Below are positions 11,194 through 21,503 of a stretch of 64,000 bases of DNA, piece after piece; positions within the stretch are counted from its first letter, which is position 1, and the number at the start of each line of letters is the position of its first letter. The DNA is taken from the NCBI GenBank assembly GCA_027886185.1, contig WOAB01000157.1, positions 496,001-560,000 on the forward strand, read 5' to 3'. The notes under the pieces are model-generated. The model did not search any database and was not told the DNA's origin. It saw only the letters and a program-made list of their open reading frames with translations. This DNA comes from Rheum nobile. Its lineage: Eukaryota; Streptophyta; Magnoliopsida; Caryophyllales; Polygonaceae. Made by a program: the position numbers and the translations under genes.

Positions 11194-11870
11194 CTTTTCA
11201 GACTTCTTTTGTCCTCCTTCTTCAGTCCTCGTTAATAATGAATTTGGCGACTTATTACATCCACACTGTGGTTTACGTCAAGGAGATCCTATTGCCCCCT
11301 TTCTTTTTATAATATCTATGGAATATCTTGCTCGTACTTTATCGCAGGCCTCTGTGTCTCCGGAGCGTAGAGTGGGCATTCATCTAAATAGACATGATAC
11401 TTGTATTCCTTTTTTGAATTTTGTAGACAATACTCTTATTTTAGCCAATGCTTCAACAACAAATATGCTTCACATTAAATCCATCCTCGATGACTTCACA
11501 AGGAAATATGGGTTGTCTATTAATTATCATAAGAGTACTTTTCAGACTTCTTGTAATGTCTCCACTCAACAAGCAGAAGCTTTAGCAATCATTTTAAATA
11601 TACAGGTTACCCGTTCTATGGAAAAATATTTAGGTATCCCTATTGTTCGAGGTAGGGTTAAGAACAATATATTTGATTATTCTATTTTAAATTTAAAACA
11701 ACAACTAGAAAAATGGAAAGCTAACTCTCTTTCTCAAGCGGGTAGGACTATTCTTATCCAATCTAATCTTCTCTCAAAAACAAATTACCTTATGTAAAGT
11801 TTCCTCTTACCTAAAGGTGTCTGTCAGGATATTGATAAAAGTAACAAGCACTTTTTCTAGATTAACTTCA
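11194..11870 (+). pseudogene. LINE RT C-terminal part
   Basis: It begins with VLVNNEFGDL and CGLRQGDPIAPFLF (about 11230-11310). It continues in the long open frame 11318-11797 with FVDNTLILANAS (FVDN at 11420-11431, expected FADD), then SINYHKSTFQTSCNVS, EKYLGIPIVRGRVK and SLSQAGRTILIQSNLLSKT. The frame is broken at 11795-11797. The catalytic FADD is lost. Confidence 0.8.
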
Positions 11871-12795
11871 ACGCAATTTTACATCCACTTTTAAGCTGGG
11901 AAATAATTTGTCAGCCCAAAAGTAGTAGGGGTTTGGATTTAGAGCTATCCGCTAATATTAATAGCGCAATGCAAATGAAACTTTTATAGAAAATACTTTT
12001 TGAGCAAGATAATATGTGGTTTTGGATTATCAGCGAAAAATATCTTCAAAATAATAACCTATTTTCTTATCGCAAACATAACTCGGACTCTTGGCAGTTT
12101 TCAAGACTTCTCCAGCTTCATGACTTATTTCAAAAAGGTATCACCTGGCAAGTTGGAGACGGTGCTCAAATTAAATTTTGGACAGACCATTGGATTCTAT
12201 AATGTAATTTAACACCTTATTCTCACCAACAGGATTTGATTACTCCAGTTTCGAAGTTTATTACCCATGATAAATTCTGGGATATTGCAAGTCTTTCACA
12301 TATCCTACCACTACATATTATTAACAAAATAAATCACATTTGTATTCCTTGTACTCATATACAAGACCGACTTATTGGAGACCCTCCTCGGACGACTGTT
12401 TTTCTATTAAAAGTGCCAGATCCTTGACTCATTCCAATTCCACTTCATTTTCTCAACATGATTTTCCAGTTTGGTTTTGGAAAGAGAATATTCCTCATAA
12501 ACTAAATTTTTTTTTGAGGAAAGCACTATCTGATTTTTTACCTACAACAGATTGTCTTAACAAATATTATAATTGGGTTCCGTCTCAATGTGTTCCGTGC
12601 AATATGAATAGCGAAGATTCCAATCATTTATTTTTTGAGTGCCCGTTTACAATTAATGAAATACAACAAATGCAATCTCTTATTGGACAAATTTACAATA
12701 TTCAATCTAATTTGGATTTTTGGACAAACATGAATTACTTCTGGCAGAATAATTGCAACTTTCAAATTATTCTTTTTCTCTGGTGGAATATTTGA
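11871..12795 (+). pseudogene. LINE post-RT region and zf-RVT zinc-binding domain
   Basis: Overlapping broken frames give WQVGDGAQIKFWTDHWIL (about 12148-12200). Frame 12340-12795 then gives FWKENIPHKLNFFLRKALSD followed by CVPCNMNSEDSNHLFFECPF, the Cys/His cluster of the zf-RVT domain found after RT in plant L1s. Stops at 12201 and 12425 break it. Confidence 0.7.
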
Positions 12796-13462
12796 AAACA
12801 TAGAAACTCTATTATTTTCAGAAACAATCATCCTCAAACTTCCAATCTTACAAAGCTTACCCATATTTAGTATATTGAATGTACTTTAGTTAATTATAAA
12901 AACAAGAAATGTAGTAACAACATTAAATACAAAAAGAATAGAAAGACAGGACGATGGATTAAAAATGGGGAACAATTGACTAAATTAAACTTTGATGCTT
13001 TTGTTAAAAAGAATTTACCTTGTATATTGGAATTATATTTCGTAATCATTTAGGGGAGGTGGTCTTTTTAGACCGTAAGCAAATTATTTGCTCCTCCCCA
13101 TTAAAAGCTAAGGCATTTGCTGCTTTGGAAGGAATTCGTCGGGCTATCTCTCTCAATATTAGGTTTTTAGTAGTTGAGGAAGATAACCTAACAGTTATAA
13201 TGCTATTAGAGGCATCTGGAAAATACCGTAGGAAATCTACCCGATTATTTTTGAAATATCACATCTGTTAACAAGTTTTATGGGTTTTGAGATTTATCAT
13301 TATTACATGGATAGTAACAGAGCTGCAGACTTTATCGCAACAACAAACATCTTCCCTATTCAGCTTCGTGGGACTATCATGCGTTATTTAACACCTCATC
13401 TCCATCAAGACTGTATTATTAGACCGCGATATCGGCTTCTACATTGTAATTCTAGTTTTTAA
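12796..13462 (+). pseudogene. LINE RNase H remnant
   Basis: LNFDAFVKKN (near 12987, first Asp of the RNase H fold), then IGIIFRNHLGEVVF, PLKAKAFAALEGIRRAIS, VEEDNLTVI and finally YYMDSNRAADFIA (about 13300-13340) follow the order of plant L1 RNase H domains. Several frame changes separate them. Confidence 0.7.
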
Positions 13463-13598
13463 TTAGCTTATTTAAAACTTGTAAAAATCATCTATTATGA
13501 TGATTTATGTATTCATTATAATATGTAAGCACACCTTGCGTTTGTCTATATAAAAAATAACAAAGAAGTATTTAAGGACGTGAGATAATTAATCTTAA

Positions 13599-14149
13599 GA
13601 TTTGGGTTCCCGTGCGAAATAGGCTTCCCGTGCGAAATGCGAAGCAATCTCGGCCGTACGTTTTTTTTTTTTTTTTTGTCAACATTTTTTTTTCCTCATT
13701 TTCGTCCCGTGATCATTCTGGAAAAGCCTATATAAAAGGTTCACGAATAAGCACTAGATGTTCATTTATTTGTACATTCACGTTCACAAATAAGCACTGG
13801 ATGTTCAAAGACATGTGTTGGAACATGATCATGTTATATGTGAACTTATACGGCACATACAATGAACATATAGTACTTATATGTGAACGTTAATAATTGT
13901 CTATTCCAGAACGATCAGAGACAATAAAAAAAAAATTATTGACCGAAAAAAAAAAATCGCCATATTTACGGTTATGCCACCGCATCACTATTCACTATCT
14001 CCTTTTTTTAACAGTACAGTGCCCTTGAATATTACCCTCCAGATAATGAACATTACCACTCAGAAAATGAACATATAGTGTCTATTTATAAACTCGAATG
14101 AATGCGACCGTTTCGCATTTCGGACAATTGTCGCACGTGAAACGGACTC
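13599..14149. mobile_element. Mutator-like MITE with 10-bp target duplication
   Basis: A 551-bp element is flanked by perfect copies of TTAATCTTAA (13589-13598 and 14150-14159); a 9-10 bp duplication is the mark of Mutator-like elements. The ends are imperfect inverted repeats: left has CCCGTGCGAAAT...GAAATGCGAAGC, and the right end read backwards has CACGTGCGAC...GAAATGCGAAAC. The interior carries repeated GAACATATA and AAGCACT(A/G)GATGTTC words and A/T runs. There is no coding capacity. It lies about 400 bp upstream of the Pur-alpha start codon. Confidence 0.8.
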
Positions 14150-14330
14150 TTAATCTTAATACAAAGAGTTAAATAGTTTAGTATTTACTGGAAAAACGCA
14201 CAATTCGGTTGGTGGTTATGCATAGTACTGAGTCTACTCACCACTTGGCTAGTGGATTGTGAACCTATATGAAAATGAAACACAGCAATGAATGATAAGG
14301 ATCACACTCCCCACCCTCTATTTCTATTTT

Positions 14331-14369
14331 AAACCCTAATCTTCTTCTTCTCTCTCCTCCTCTTCCGTG
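14331..14369 (+). promoter_or_regulatory. Telo-box and pyrimidine tract upstream of Pur-alpha gene
   Basis: AAACCCTAA (14331-14339) is a perfect plant telo-box. It is followed at once by a CT-rich tract (TCTTCTTCTTCTCTCTCCTC, 14340-14369). It lies about 200 bp before the ATG, in the presumed core promoter or 5' leader. Telo-boxes are common in promoters of growth and translation genes, and Arabidopsis Pur-alpha has been reported to interact with telo-box promoters. Confidence 0.6.
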
Positions 14370-14539
14370 TAGTACTTCATTTTCGATTATCGATACTAAT
14401 TCCACTGCGGATCCGAACTGTGGTCCCAATCCCAGTTGAATTTGCAATTTCAATTGATTTTGATTGGTTTCCGTGCTTCTCCACCGACTGCTGCTTTGTA
14501 GATTACGCCTGGATTGATTTACCGAAGGAGGTAGCGACG

Positions 14540-16916
14540 ATGGAGGGGAGCTCAGGTGGAGGGAACGACGTGGAATTGCTCTGCAAGACGCTCCAGGTGG
14601 AGCATAAGCTCTTCTACTTCGATCTCAAGGAGAATCCCAGAGGGCGCTATCTTAAGATCTCCGAGAAGACCTCTTCTACTCGATCCACCATCATCGTCCC
14701 TTCTGACGGCATCAATTGGTTCCTGGATCTCTTCAATTACTACGTTAACTCCGACGATCAAGAAATTTTTAGCAAGGAATTGCAGCTCCAATCTAAGGTG
14801 CGCGCGTCGACTTTCGTTATTGTTTGATCTGTCTTTTTTCGCTCTCAGCTGCCATGTGGATTTGTAATTTCACACCTCTCTATTGAAGCGCGGTTTTTAG
14901 GTGTTCTACTTTGATGTCGGCGAGAACAGGAGGGGGCGATTTCTCAAGGTATCTTTTCTCCACCGATCTTCTTCTGTATCACAATTTTCCTTGCTTTGTT
15001 TGTCCTTTAAACTCTGTTTCGATTTCTCACTCTGTACTTGTCCAATTTTGGCAAATAATTTCTCTCAGTGGTGTTGATATCTGTCTCACATCAAAAGAAT
15101 ATATGTCTATGTTTAAATCATATCGTACTGGCTTCTTGCAGTTGAATTAAATTTTTGGTTTTTTAGATATTTGGTTTTCAACTTAATGTGGAAAGTAACA
15201 AATTGAGGATAAAGTGAAGCTTTATACCTCGGGATTAAAATAGCTTTGACTTTGCCTACCACGGTGAGTCCTGCAAGATCCAACGACAACTCGATTTTAT
15301 TCACCAATAAATATTTGTGGAATAAATCAATTATCTTTTTTGCATTACAGCTAGCTTCATCCCTTTCACAACTCCCCAACAGTTTTGTTCTCAAGATGCT
15401 TATGTATATAACTTGAATATTTGTTCTTTATACGAAAATGTCCATGTAAATATAGAGAGTGTTAGGTTATGCTCATACTTTGGTTTCAGGTAGAGTTGCT
15501 TCATTTTATAAAGAAAAGGGAAACATTTTCATAAGTAATCTGATGCTGATGGATGCATTTTGTTCAAATATTAATGGAAATTTGATCCCAAGTATTAATG
15601 AGAAAGTAGATCACTCGCCTCCATGTCCATGATGATCTAGTGTTGTTCTATGCTGTCCTAGATGTTCTCACTCAAAGGAAGTTCATTAATGGAAGTGTTA
15701 TCTTTTGTCTAGACTCTAGACTTTGACGAGTTAGTCAAGTTCCAAGGCCATTCTTAAGGCGTCTCATGTTTTAAATATCTACTTGGAATTTGGAAGTAGT
15801 ATATAATAAGGCCTACATAGATCTACAAAAATTCAGTAACTTCAGATTCAGATTAGTGTAGAGTTTTGACTCTGTAGACAATTAAAATGAAGTACTAAGG
15901 TGAACATATCCTGTTCATGATGTGAAAAAATTATGTAAATCAATAATAAGTTCATATATTGATCATAAAACAAAGTCTGAGGAAAATTGAGGTGAATATT
16001 GTAAAATGGCTTTACAAAAGCTTGCAACCCTTTCTATTCCAGTTTTCCTTATATCAGAATGTTCAAGCTCTAAAAACTAAGATGGGATACGATAATGTGA
16101 AAGGCAAATTTTGGGAGGTTTGAAAATGAAATGGAGTGGTGCACGTAGGTATCTGAAGCATCCATGAGCAGAAATCGAAGTACAATCATTGTTCCAGCAG
16201 GAAGCGCTGAAGATGAAGGGTGGGCAGCATTTCGTAACATCTTAGCTGAAATCAATGAAGCATCAAGCCTTTTCATCACACCTAATCAGGTTTATATTTC
16301 TTTTTTGCTTTCTAGTAAGTGTGGTAATGGGGAAGCTCGTTTTTGTCAGAAATCTCAATTTTATGTGCTAATGTTGGCTTTCCTTTTGCTCCTTGTTGTC
16401 TTGCACTTTTTGTAGCAGCAAACTTCTGAATCTACAGAACATATAGTCGGGCTCTCGGACGATGTAGGTGCTGGCTTCATATCTGGTCACAGTACTCAAT
16501 CTGCCCCAACAACTGAAATCAGTGTGGGCAAGTCAGCCGAACTGTCACGGCCTGATGGGGTTGGCAATAATCCCGGTTTCTCAAAAGTTATCAGAGCTGA
16601 TCAAAAGAGATTCTTTTGTGATCTTGGAAGCAACAACAGAGGACATTTCTTGAAAATCTCTGAGGTGTGTTTGCATTCTGTTTCTGTTCTTGAGTAGTAG
16701 TTGGTGGATGCTCTGAGAGATGTTGAGCACTCGAGTCTATTACATTGCCTTGAAAAAATGCAGGTAGCAGGTTCAGATCGCTCCTCCATCATCCTCCCAT
16801 TGTCAGGACTGAGGCAGTTTCATGAAATGGTGGGTCATTTTGTGGAGATCACCAAAGACAAGGTTGATGGAATTGCAAGCGCGAATATCCGAACTGTGGA
16901 TCCCCCTCAAAGATAA
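14540..16916 (+). CDS. PURA1: Transcription factor Pur-alpha, five exons, 282 residues
   Basis: Single-stranded nucleic-acid-binding protein of the PUR family, expected in nucleus and cytoplasm. Exons: 14540-14797, 14901-14948, 16149-16289, 16416-16664, 16764-16916; all introns are GT-AG and every join keeps frame. Three PUR repeats are visible: residues about 14-80 (KLFYFDLKENPRGRYLKISE), 86-140 (VFYFDVGENRRGRFLK, then RSTIIVPAG) and 205-260 (RADQKRFFCDLGSNNRGHF, then RSSIILPLSG). A Glu/Ser/Thr-rich linker sits between repeats II and III. The C-terminus ITKDK...RTVDPPQR is typical. The ATG at 14540 is the first in this frame; the upstream extension has no ATG. Length is slightly below the Arabidopsis protein because the Gly-rich N-terminus is short. 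Residue 217 is Cys where the family usually has Phe. This is the one intact gene in the window. Confidence 0.95.
16409..16418 (+). promoter_or_regulatory. Tandem (NAGNAG) splice acceptor of Pur-alpha exon 4
   Basis: The intron end reads TTTGTAGCAG followed by CAAACT. Splicing after TAG (16415) or after CAG (16418) both keep frame and differ by one Gln. Coordinates in the CDS entry use the first acceptor. Confidence 0.6.
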
Positions 16917-17725
16917 AGCCCAGTTTCCTGAGAATGTGTTTCTACTGTTAGGTCTCCATGTCTTTTCTTTCTTCCTCATTTCAAACTTAATTTAATTTTT
17001 ATGATCCTGTTACATAAGACAGAAAAATTGGGATTGGTTGACGAACTTCATCAAACATTTAATACGAGACAGTGAGAGATCTGGGTTTGTTGGAAGTAAT
17101 AATGTCTGATAAGTAGGCGAGAGCCAGGAGGTGTCTTCTTTCCTCTTTGATTGTGTTGGGTGATGTTTGTTTGATGTCTTATTACGGGGTTCTATATATG
17201 TTCTTTTCTATGATTGAGCATAATAATCAGCTTAAGATGTTTGTTTAGTGTTTTCTTCATCATAATTTCTTTCTGATGATATTTCTCAAGATTCTTATAA
17301 AGAGCATTAGACTTCTAATGTATTTATCCTATGCCAGTTTGACCAGTTTACCGTCACGAGTTACGCACATTATAACAATTTCTATAGGTCTTTCACAACT
17401 AATCATTATGACAAAATTTGTAGGCCTATGACAAGATTTTGTTTTTATTTGTCTTCATGGGAAATATTTTCCGTCACATTATACTCGTACTAAAAGGCAA
17501 CTAAACTCAATACTCATACTTTATGATGAAAAATAATCTTCTTACACCATAGAAAGTTGATTTACGCGTTAAACTTATATGGTTTTTAATTTTGGATTTT
17601 TTGAAGAAAACTACAATCTCAAGGTTATTTTAGTAATATTATATGGATGCGTATCCTGTGAGAAAGGGCGTTAGGTGAGAACGTGAGAATACGCACGTAT
17701 ATGTAAAAATCCATGTATGAAATTT
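16917..17725 (+). other. Pur-alpha 3' UTR and downstream intergenic DNA
   Basis: The first roughly 340 bp (T-rich, with AATAAT-like signals near 17220) are the likely 3' UTR. Nothing recognisable follows up to the minisatellite. Confidence 0.4.
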
Positions 17726-18005
17726 TATCTGTATGTGTATGAGTTTTCACTTACGCATAGTCACTTTTTTAGTAAAAAATATATGCATATACAGACAAAA
17801 ATTCACGCACTTCTTGATGTGTATGATTTTTTGGCTTGTATGTATGTGCATGCGTTTTCACTTACACATAGTCACCATATAATCACAAATTTATACACAT
17901 AGTGGCAAAAATCCATACACATCTTGAGGTATGCATGTATGTGTATGAATTTTCACATTCCAAAGTCATCCACATACAATCATAAATCCATGTACATCAG
18001 GTATT
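17726..18005 (+). repeat. Minisatellite, about 100-bp period
   Basis: Three diverged copies begin near 17730, 17841 and 17937. Each opens with GTATGTGTATGAGTTTTCAC or a close variant and continues with CATAGTCA and CAT(A/G)CAC words. The third is partial. It lies directly before the foldback element. Confidence 0.6.
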
Positions 18006-18166
18006 TTCACATTTTCATCTAAGTGTCCATTCTTACATGAACTTTTTCTTCAAATATACAAGTCATTAAAAACTACTACATTTTATGTTGTTTTGCAAAT
18101 ATTTGGCAATAACTTGCTTTCTCACAAACTTATTCACTAATTTTTTGATACACATAAATATAGTAT

Positions 18167-19577
18167 GGATAAGTGTCAGGTGCGAAAACGGCTTAACGTA
18201 CAAAATACGAAAGTTTTTTAGCCGTTTGATTTATTTCAGTTTTTTGCATTGTTTCATATGGACGCGTTTTTTTCTTCTTCTTTTTCGCTCCAGCTTTTCG
18301 TTGTGGCCTTGTATTTTCGATTCCATTACTATTTTCGATTTCGTTTTTTATAATCGATTAACCACTTGCACTTTTTATTTATTTATTTGCACTTTCTCTT
18401 TAACCATTTGCACTTTTGTTTAACAGCTTGCACTTTCGTTCTATTCGCTTGCACTTATTCATTATTTTGATGCACTTTTTGTTCGTTTGTTTGCATTTGA
18501 AATATTTTTTAATCTCATATTTGCTTGCACTTTCTGTTCACTTGCTTGCACTTTACTCTGTATTTTCATGCACTTTACTCCGTATTTCCATGCACTTGCT
18601 TGCACTTTGTGTTTATTTTCTTGCACTTTTTTTTCCTTTGCACTTTCTATTTAACCACTTGCACTTCTGTTTAACAGCTTGCACTTTCGTTCTATTCGCT
18701 TGCACTTTTGCTTTATTCGCTAGTACTTTCTTTTATTGGCTTGCACTTTCTTCTACATTGTCTTGCATTTTCTGTTGACTTACTTGCACTTTCGTTCTAT
18801 TCTGATGCACTTTCTATTCGCTTGCTTGCATTTTAAATATTTTTTAATCTCATATTTGCTTGCACTTTCTGTTCACTTGCTTGCACTTTACGCTGTATTT
18901 TCATGCACTTTCTACCTATTGGCTTGCACTTTTCTGTTGTTTGGTCCCTTGCACTTTTTTTATTCATTTGCACTTCATCTTTAACCACTTGCACTTCTGT
19001 TGAAAAACTTGCACTTTCGTTCTATTCGCTTGTACTTATTTATTATTCTGATACACTTTCTTCCTATTGGCTTACACTTTCTGTTGTTTAATCCCTTGAA
19101 TCTATCATAATGTGCAAGCAAATAAACATAAAGTGCAAGCAAATAAACATAAAATGCATTCGAATATACACAATGTGCAAGAAGAAAAATATTGTTGGCA
19201 AGCATATAAGAATAAAATGCAAGCAAACAAAATGTGCATGCGAATATACACAATGTGCAACCAGATAAATAAAAGTGCAAGCATGAAAACATAAAGTGCA
19301 AGCATATAAGAATAAGTGCAAGCAGAAAAATATAAAGTGCAAGCAGATAAACACTAAGTGCAAGCGAACAAAAATAAAGTGCAAGAAAATAAACGTAAAG
19401 TGCAAACATATAAACATAAAGTGCATTTGAAGGCGATCAAATAACACAGTGAGCGCGCGTGTGAATAAATAAAGGTTATTTTTCCTATTCTCTCCTGCCG
19501 TAGATCTCGCCACCGTGGACGGCTAGTATTCTTTCGTATTTTGTATTCTAAGCAGCTTTCGCACCCGAATCTCACCC
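18167..19577. mobile_element. Foldback element with opposed TTGCACTTT arrays
   Basis: 59-bp terminal inverted repeats (18167-18225 and 19519-19577) agree at about 45 of 59 positions and share GGTGCGAAA, ACAAAATACGAAAG and TAGCCGT. The left arm (18365-19080) is packed with TTGCACTTT-type words every 18-25 bp. The right arm (19108-19425) has the same word in reverse complement (AAGTGCAAG), so the two arms can pair. Inside the left arm, 18468-18574 recurs at 18803-18911, a higher-order repeat about 335 bp apart. Open frames here are artefacts of the short-word repeat. TAT on both sides (18164-18166, 19578-19580) may be a 3-bp target duplication, but that is weak. Confidence 0.7.
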
Positions 19578-20457
19578 TATTAACGGTTATGCTACATAAT
19601 TAGGTAACTAAGAAACCACAACTTATCCTTATTGAACTCCGGAAAAGACAGTGAAGTAGCAACATAACATCTTGATCTGATCATATGGAAACACTGTTGG
19701 GAATTCCCTTGCCTGTGAGGCCAGCGTCACTAGAGGGATAAAGCAATGTGTAGGGCAAGATGACCGGTCCGACTCGATTCGTCCATCTTCCATCGGCATT
19801 CCTCTCCGTGATGTTATCTTCAATCTTCCTCAGCGCCTGCCCAAACGCCATGAAAGCCTCCAAGGCTGCGTCATCCGAAGTCCATTCAGGGCTATCTCTT
19901 TGGCCCAGATAGAGCTCATCGCTGGAGTGGTTGGACAGAATCTCTATAGCTGAGATCCCCAGCAGGGTTTGGAGCTGGCTGGTCACTGTCTCCAGGAACG
20001 CTTTATCTGGGGTTTCTCCCATTTCCTTGTACTCCGGAGTGCCCGGCTCGGGGAGGAAGCGCCTTGTGATGGTTGGGCGGTTGGGGAGGAATCCTGCATA
20101 CGGGTACTGCCCGAAATTGACAGATGCATGGAGAGCAGAGGCCACCCAGATGACTGTTGTGCACGCTTCTGTCAGCTCGTCTAAGGTGTTCATCCTCGGC
20201 CACCACGGCTCGTCTTTCTTGTCTCCGTGGCCCTTTTCTCGGACTTCTTCCCACCATTGCTGTATCTCTGTGTCTTTGCTGACCATGTCGTCGCATATGT
20301 AGTACAGGCAACAGTAGCTTCTCACCCATGATTTGATAGCAAACCAGATCTCTAGCCCATCCACTGCGTACGGGTAGTCCTCTATTACAAGTCTATAGCC
20401 ATGGGGGCGGCTTTTGGAGTCCTCAACAGCCATTCCCCTGATGAATTTAGCACATTT

Positions 20458-20482
20458 ATATATATATATATATATATATATA
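20458..20482. repeat. (TA)n microsatellite in lipoxygenase intron
   Basis: About 12 TA dinucleotides lie in the last intron of the lipoxygenase pseudogene. Confidence 0.85.
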
Positions 20483-21223
20483 GTTATATAGTTATGAGTT
20501 GTGAATATGACATTATTTGTACGTACCTCTTGACGAGATCTGCGGGGAGCGCTTGATCAGGGAAAACCCAGTCCTTATACAGCACAGAAGACAATTCCAG
20601 GGCATACTTTCCTGGGAAAACAGTAAGCTCGAATATCCCTTGAGCGTTTATGAGAGTCTGCCTTGCTAAGGCGTTAATGTTCATGGTGTCACGGAAGTGA
20701 GGATGGAGAAGCTTGTGGATGGGATGGAGCACGCTTAGCTGCCTGTTCGTGGCTATCACAATTGGCTCTATTGATGCATGCGTGTTCAGCCTGTATCGTA
20801 TCATAAAAATTGATATCCAACTAGCAAAAGTGAAGTTATGCAGTTGTTTGATAGGATTGTATACCAGTGGCTGATCAGCTGATGGTATCCACTGTCATTC
20901 ACCCCTACGTAAGCCTTAGCAAGCTGCCAAATTGCGCCTTTGACTCCATCCTGTGCCGGTTTGATCACTTTGCTGACAGCTCCATGCTCCTCACCTTGTG
21001 CGTGTGGCAGGCTTAGCTCTATGGCCACAGGCTTGAGGGTCCCGTCTTCTTGTAGGAAGAGGAGCGTTCTCGTGGCGTACGTTTTGGTGGATGTTGCGTT
21101 GATACGCCTCAGGTATGGCATCACGTACAGCATCATGATGATCTAAAATGAATAGCCTGTTCTTCACAAGTCCCTGCACGTTTTAAATTCACCTGTTTTG
21201 TAAGCCACATTAACTAAATAAAA

Positions 21224-21225
<2 letters not shown>

Positions 21226-21269
<44 letters not shown>
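21226..21269. repeat. (TA)n microsatellite in lipoxygenase intron
   Basis: About 21 TA dinucleotides lie between two lipoxygenase exons. Confidence 0.85.
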
Positions 21270-21272
<3 letters not shown>

Positions 21273-21482
21273 ATATGAAGCACATGCATTACCTCATCTA
21301 CTGTGAACCCGTCTAAGCTCTCCTCTACGTCTTCTTTTGTTATCGTGCTGTTCTGATTTCCATAGAGTTTAGGGTCTAGATTGCTCATTGGAGGAAGCCT
21401 CTGCATTTGATTTGGAAAACATTAGTCTAAAAACACTCCTATCCGGCTTGATGAACGTACGTACAGGAATAGAAGGTGTAAG

Positions 21483-21503
21483 ATAGATAGATAGATAGAT
21501 GGA
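21483..21503. repeat. (GATA)n microsatellite
   Basis: About five GATA units lie just beyond the 21508 splice donor of the lipoxygenase pseudogene. Confidence 0.8.

Larger units (their letters stand above)
11194..13555 (+). mobile_element. 5'-truncated L1-like LINE with 15-bp target duplication
   Basis: The insertion is framed by perfect copies of AATAACAAAGAAGTA (11179-11193 and 13556-13570). It starts inside the RT domain, so about two thirds of ORF2 and all of ORF1 were never copied, as usual for target-primed LINE insertions. It ends with an AT-rich tail (TATATAAAA). Domains in order: RT palm, thumb region, zinc-knuckle (zf-RVT), RNase H. It is close kin to the minus-strand LINE next to it. 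Confidence 0.85.

Noticed and set aside
14420..14539. N-terminal extension of the Pur-alpha frame
   Set aside because: There is no ATG upstream in frame (it would start at GTG); the family start motif fits the ATG at 14540.
18085..19575. Many overlapping open frames on both strands encoding Leu/His/Cys/Phe-rich proteins
   Set aside because: They are translations of the TTGCACTTT array in every frame; no start context, no family match, and they cover both strands alike.
19931..20329. Open frames overlapping the last lipoxygenase exon on the plus strand and in a second minus frame
   Set aside because: They are shadows of the well-supported lipoxygenase exon.
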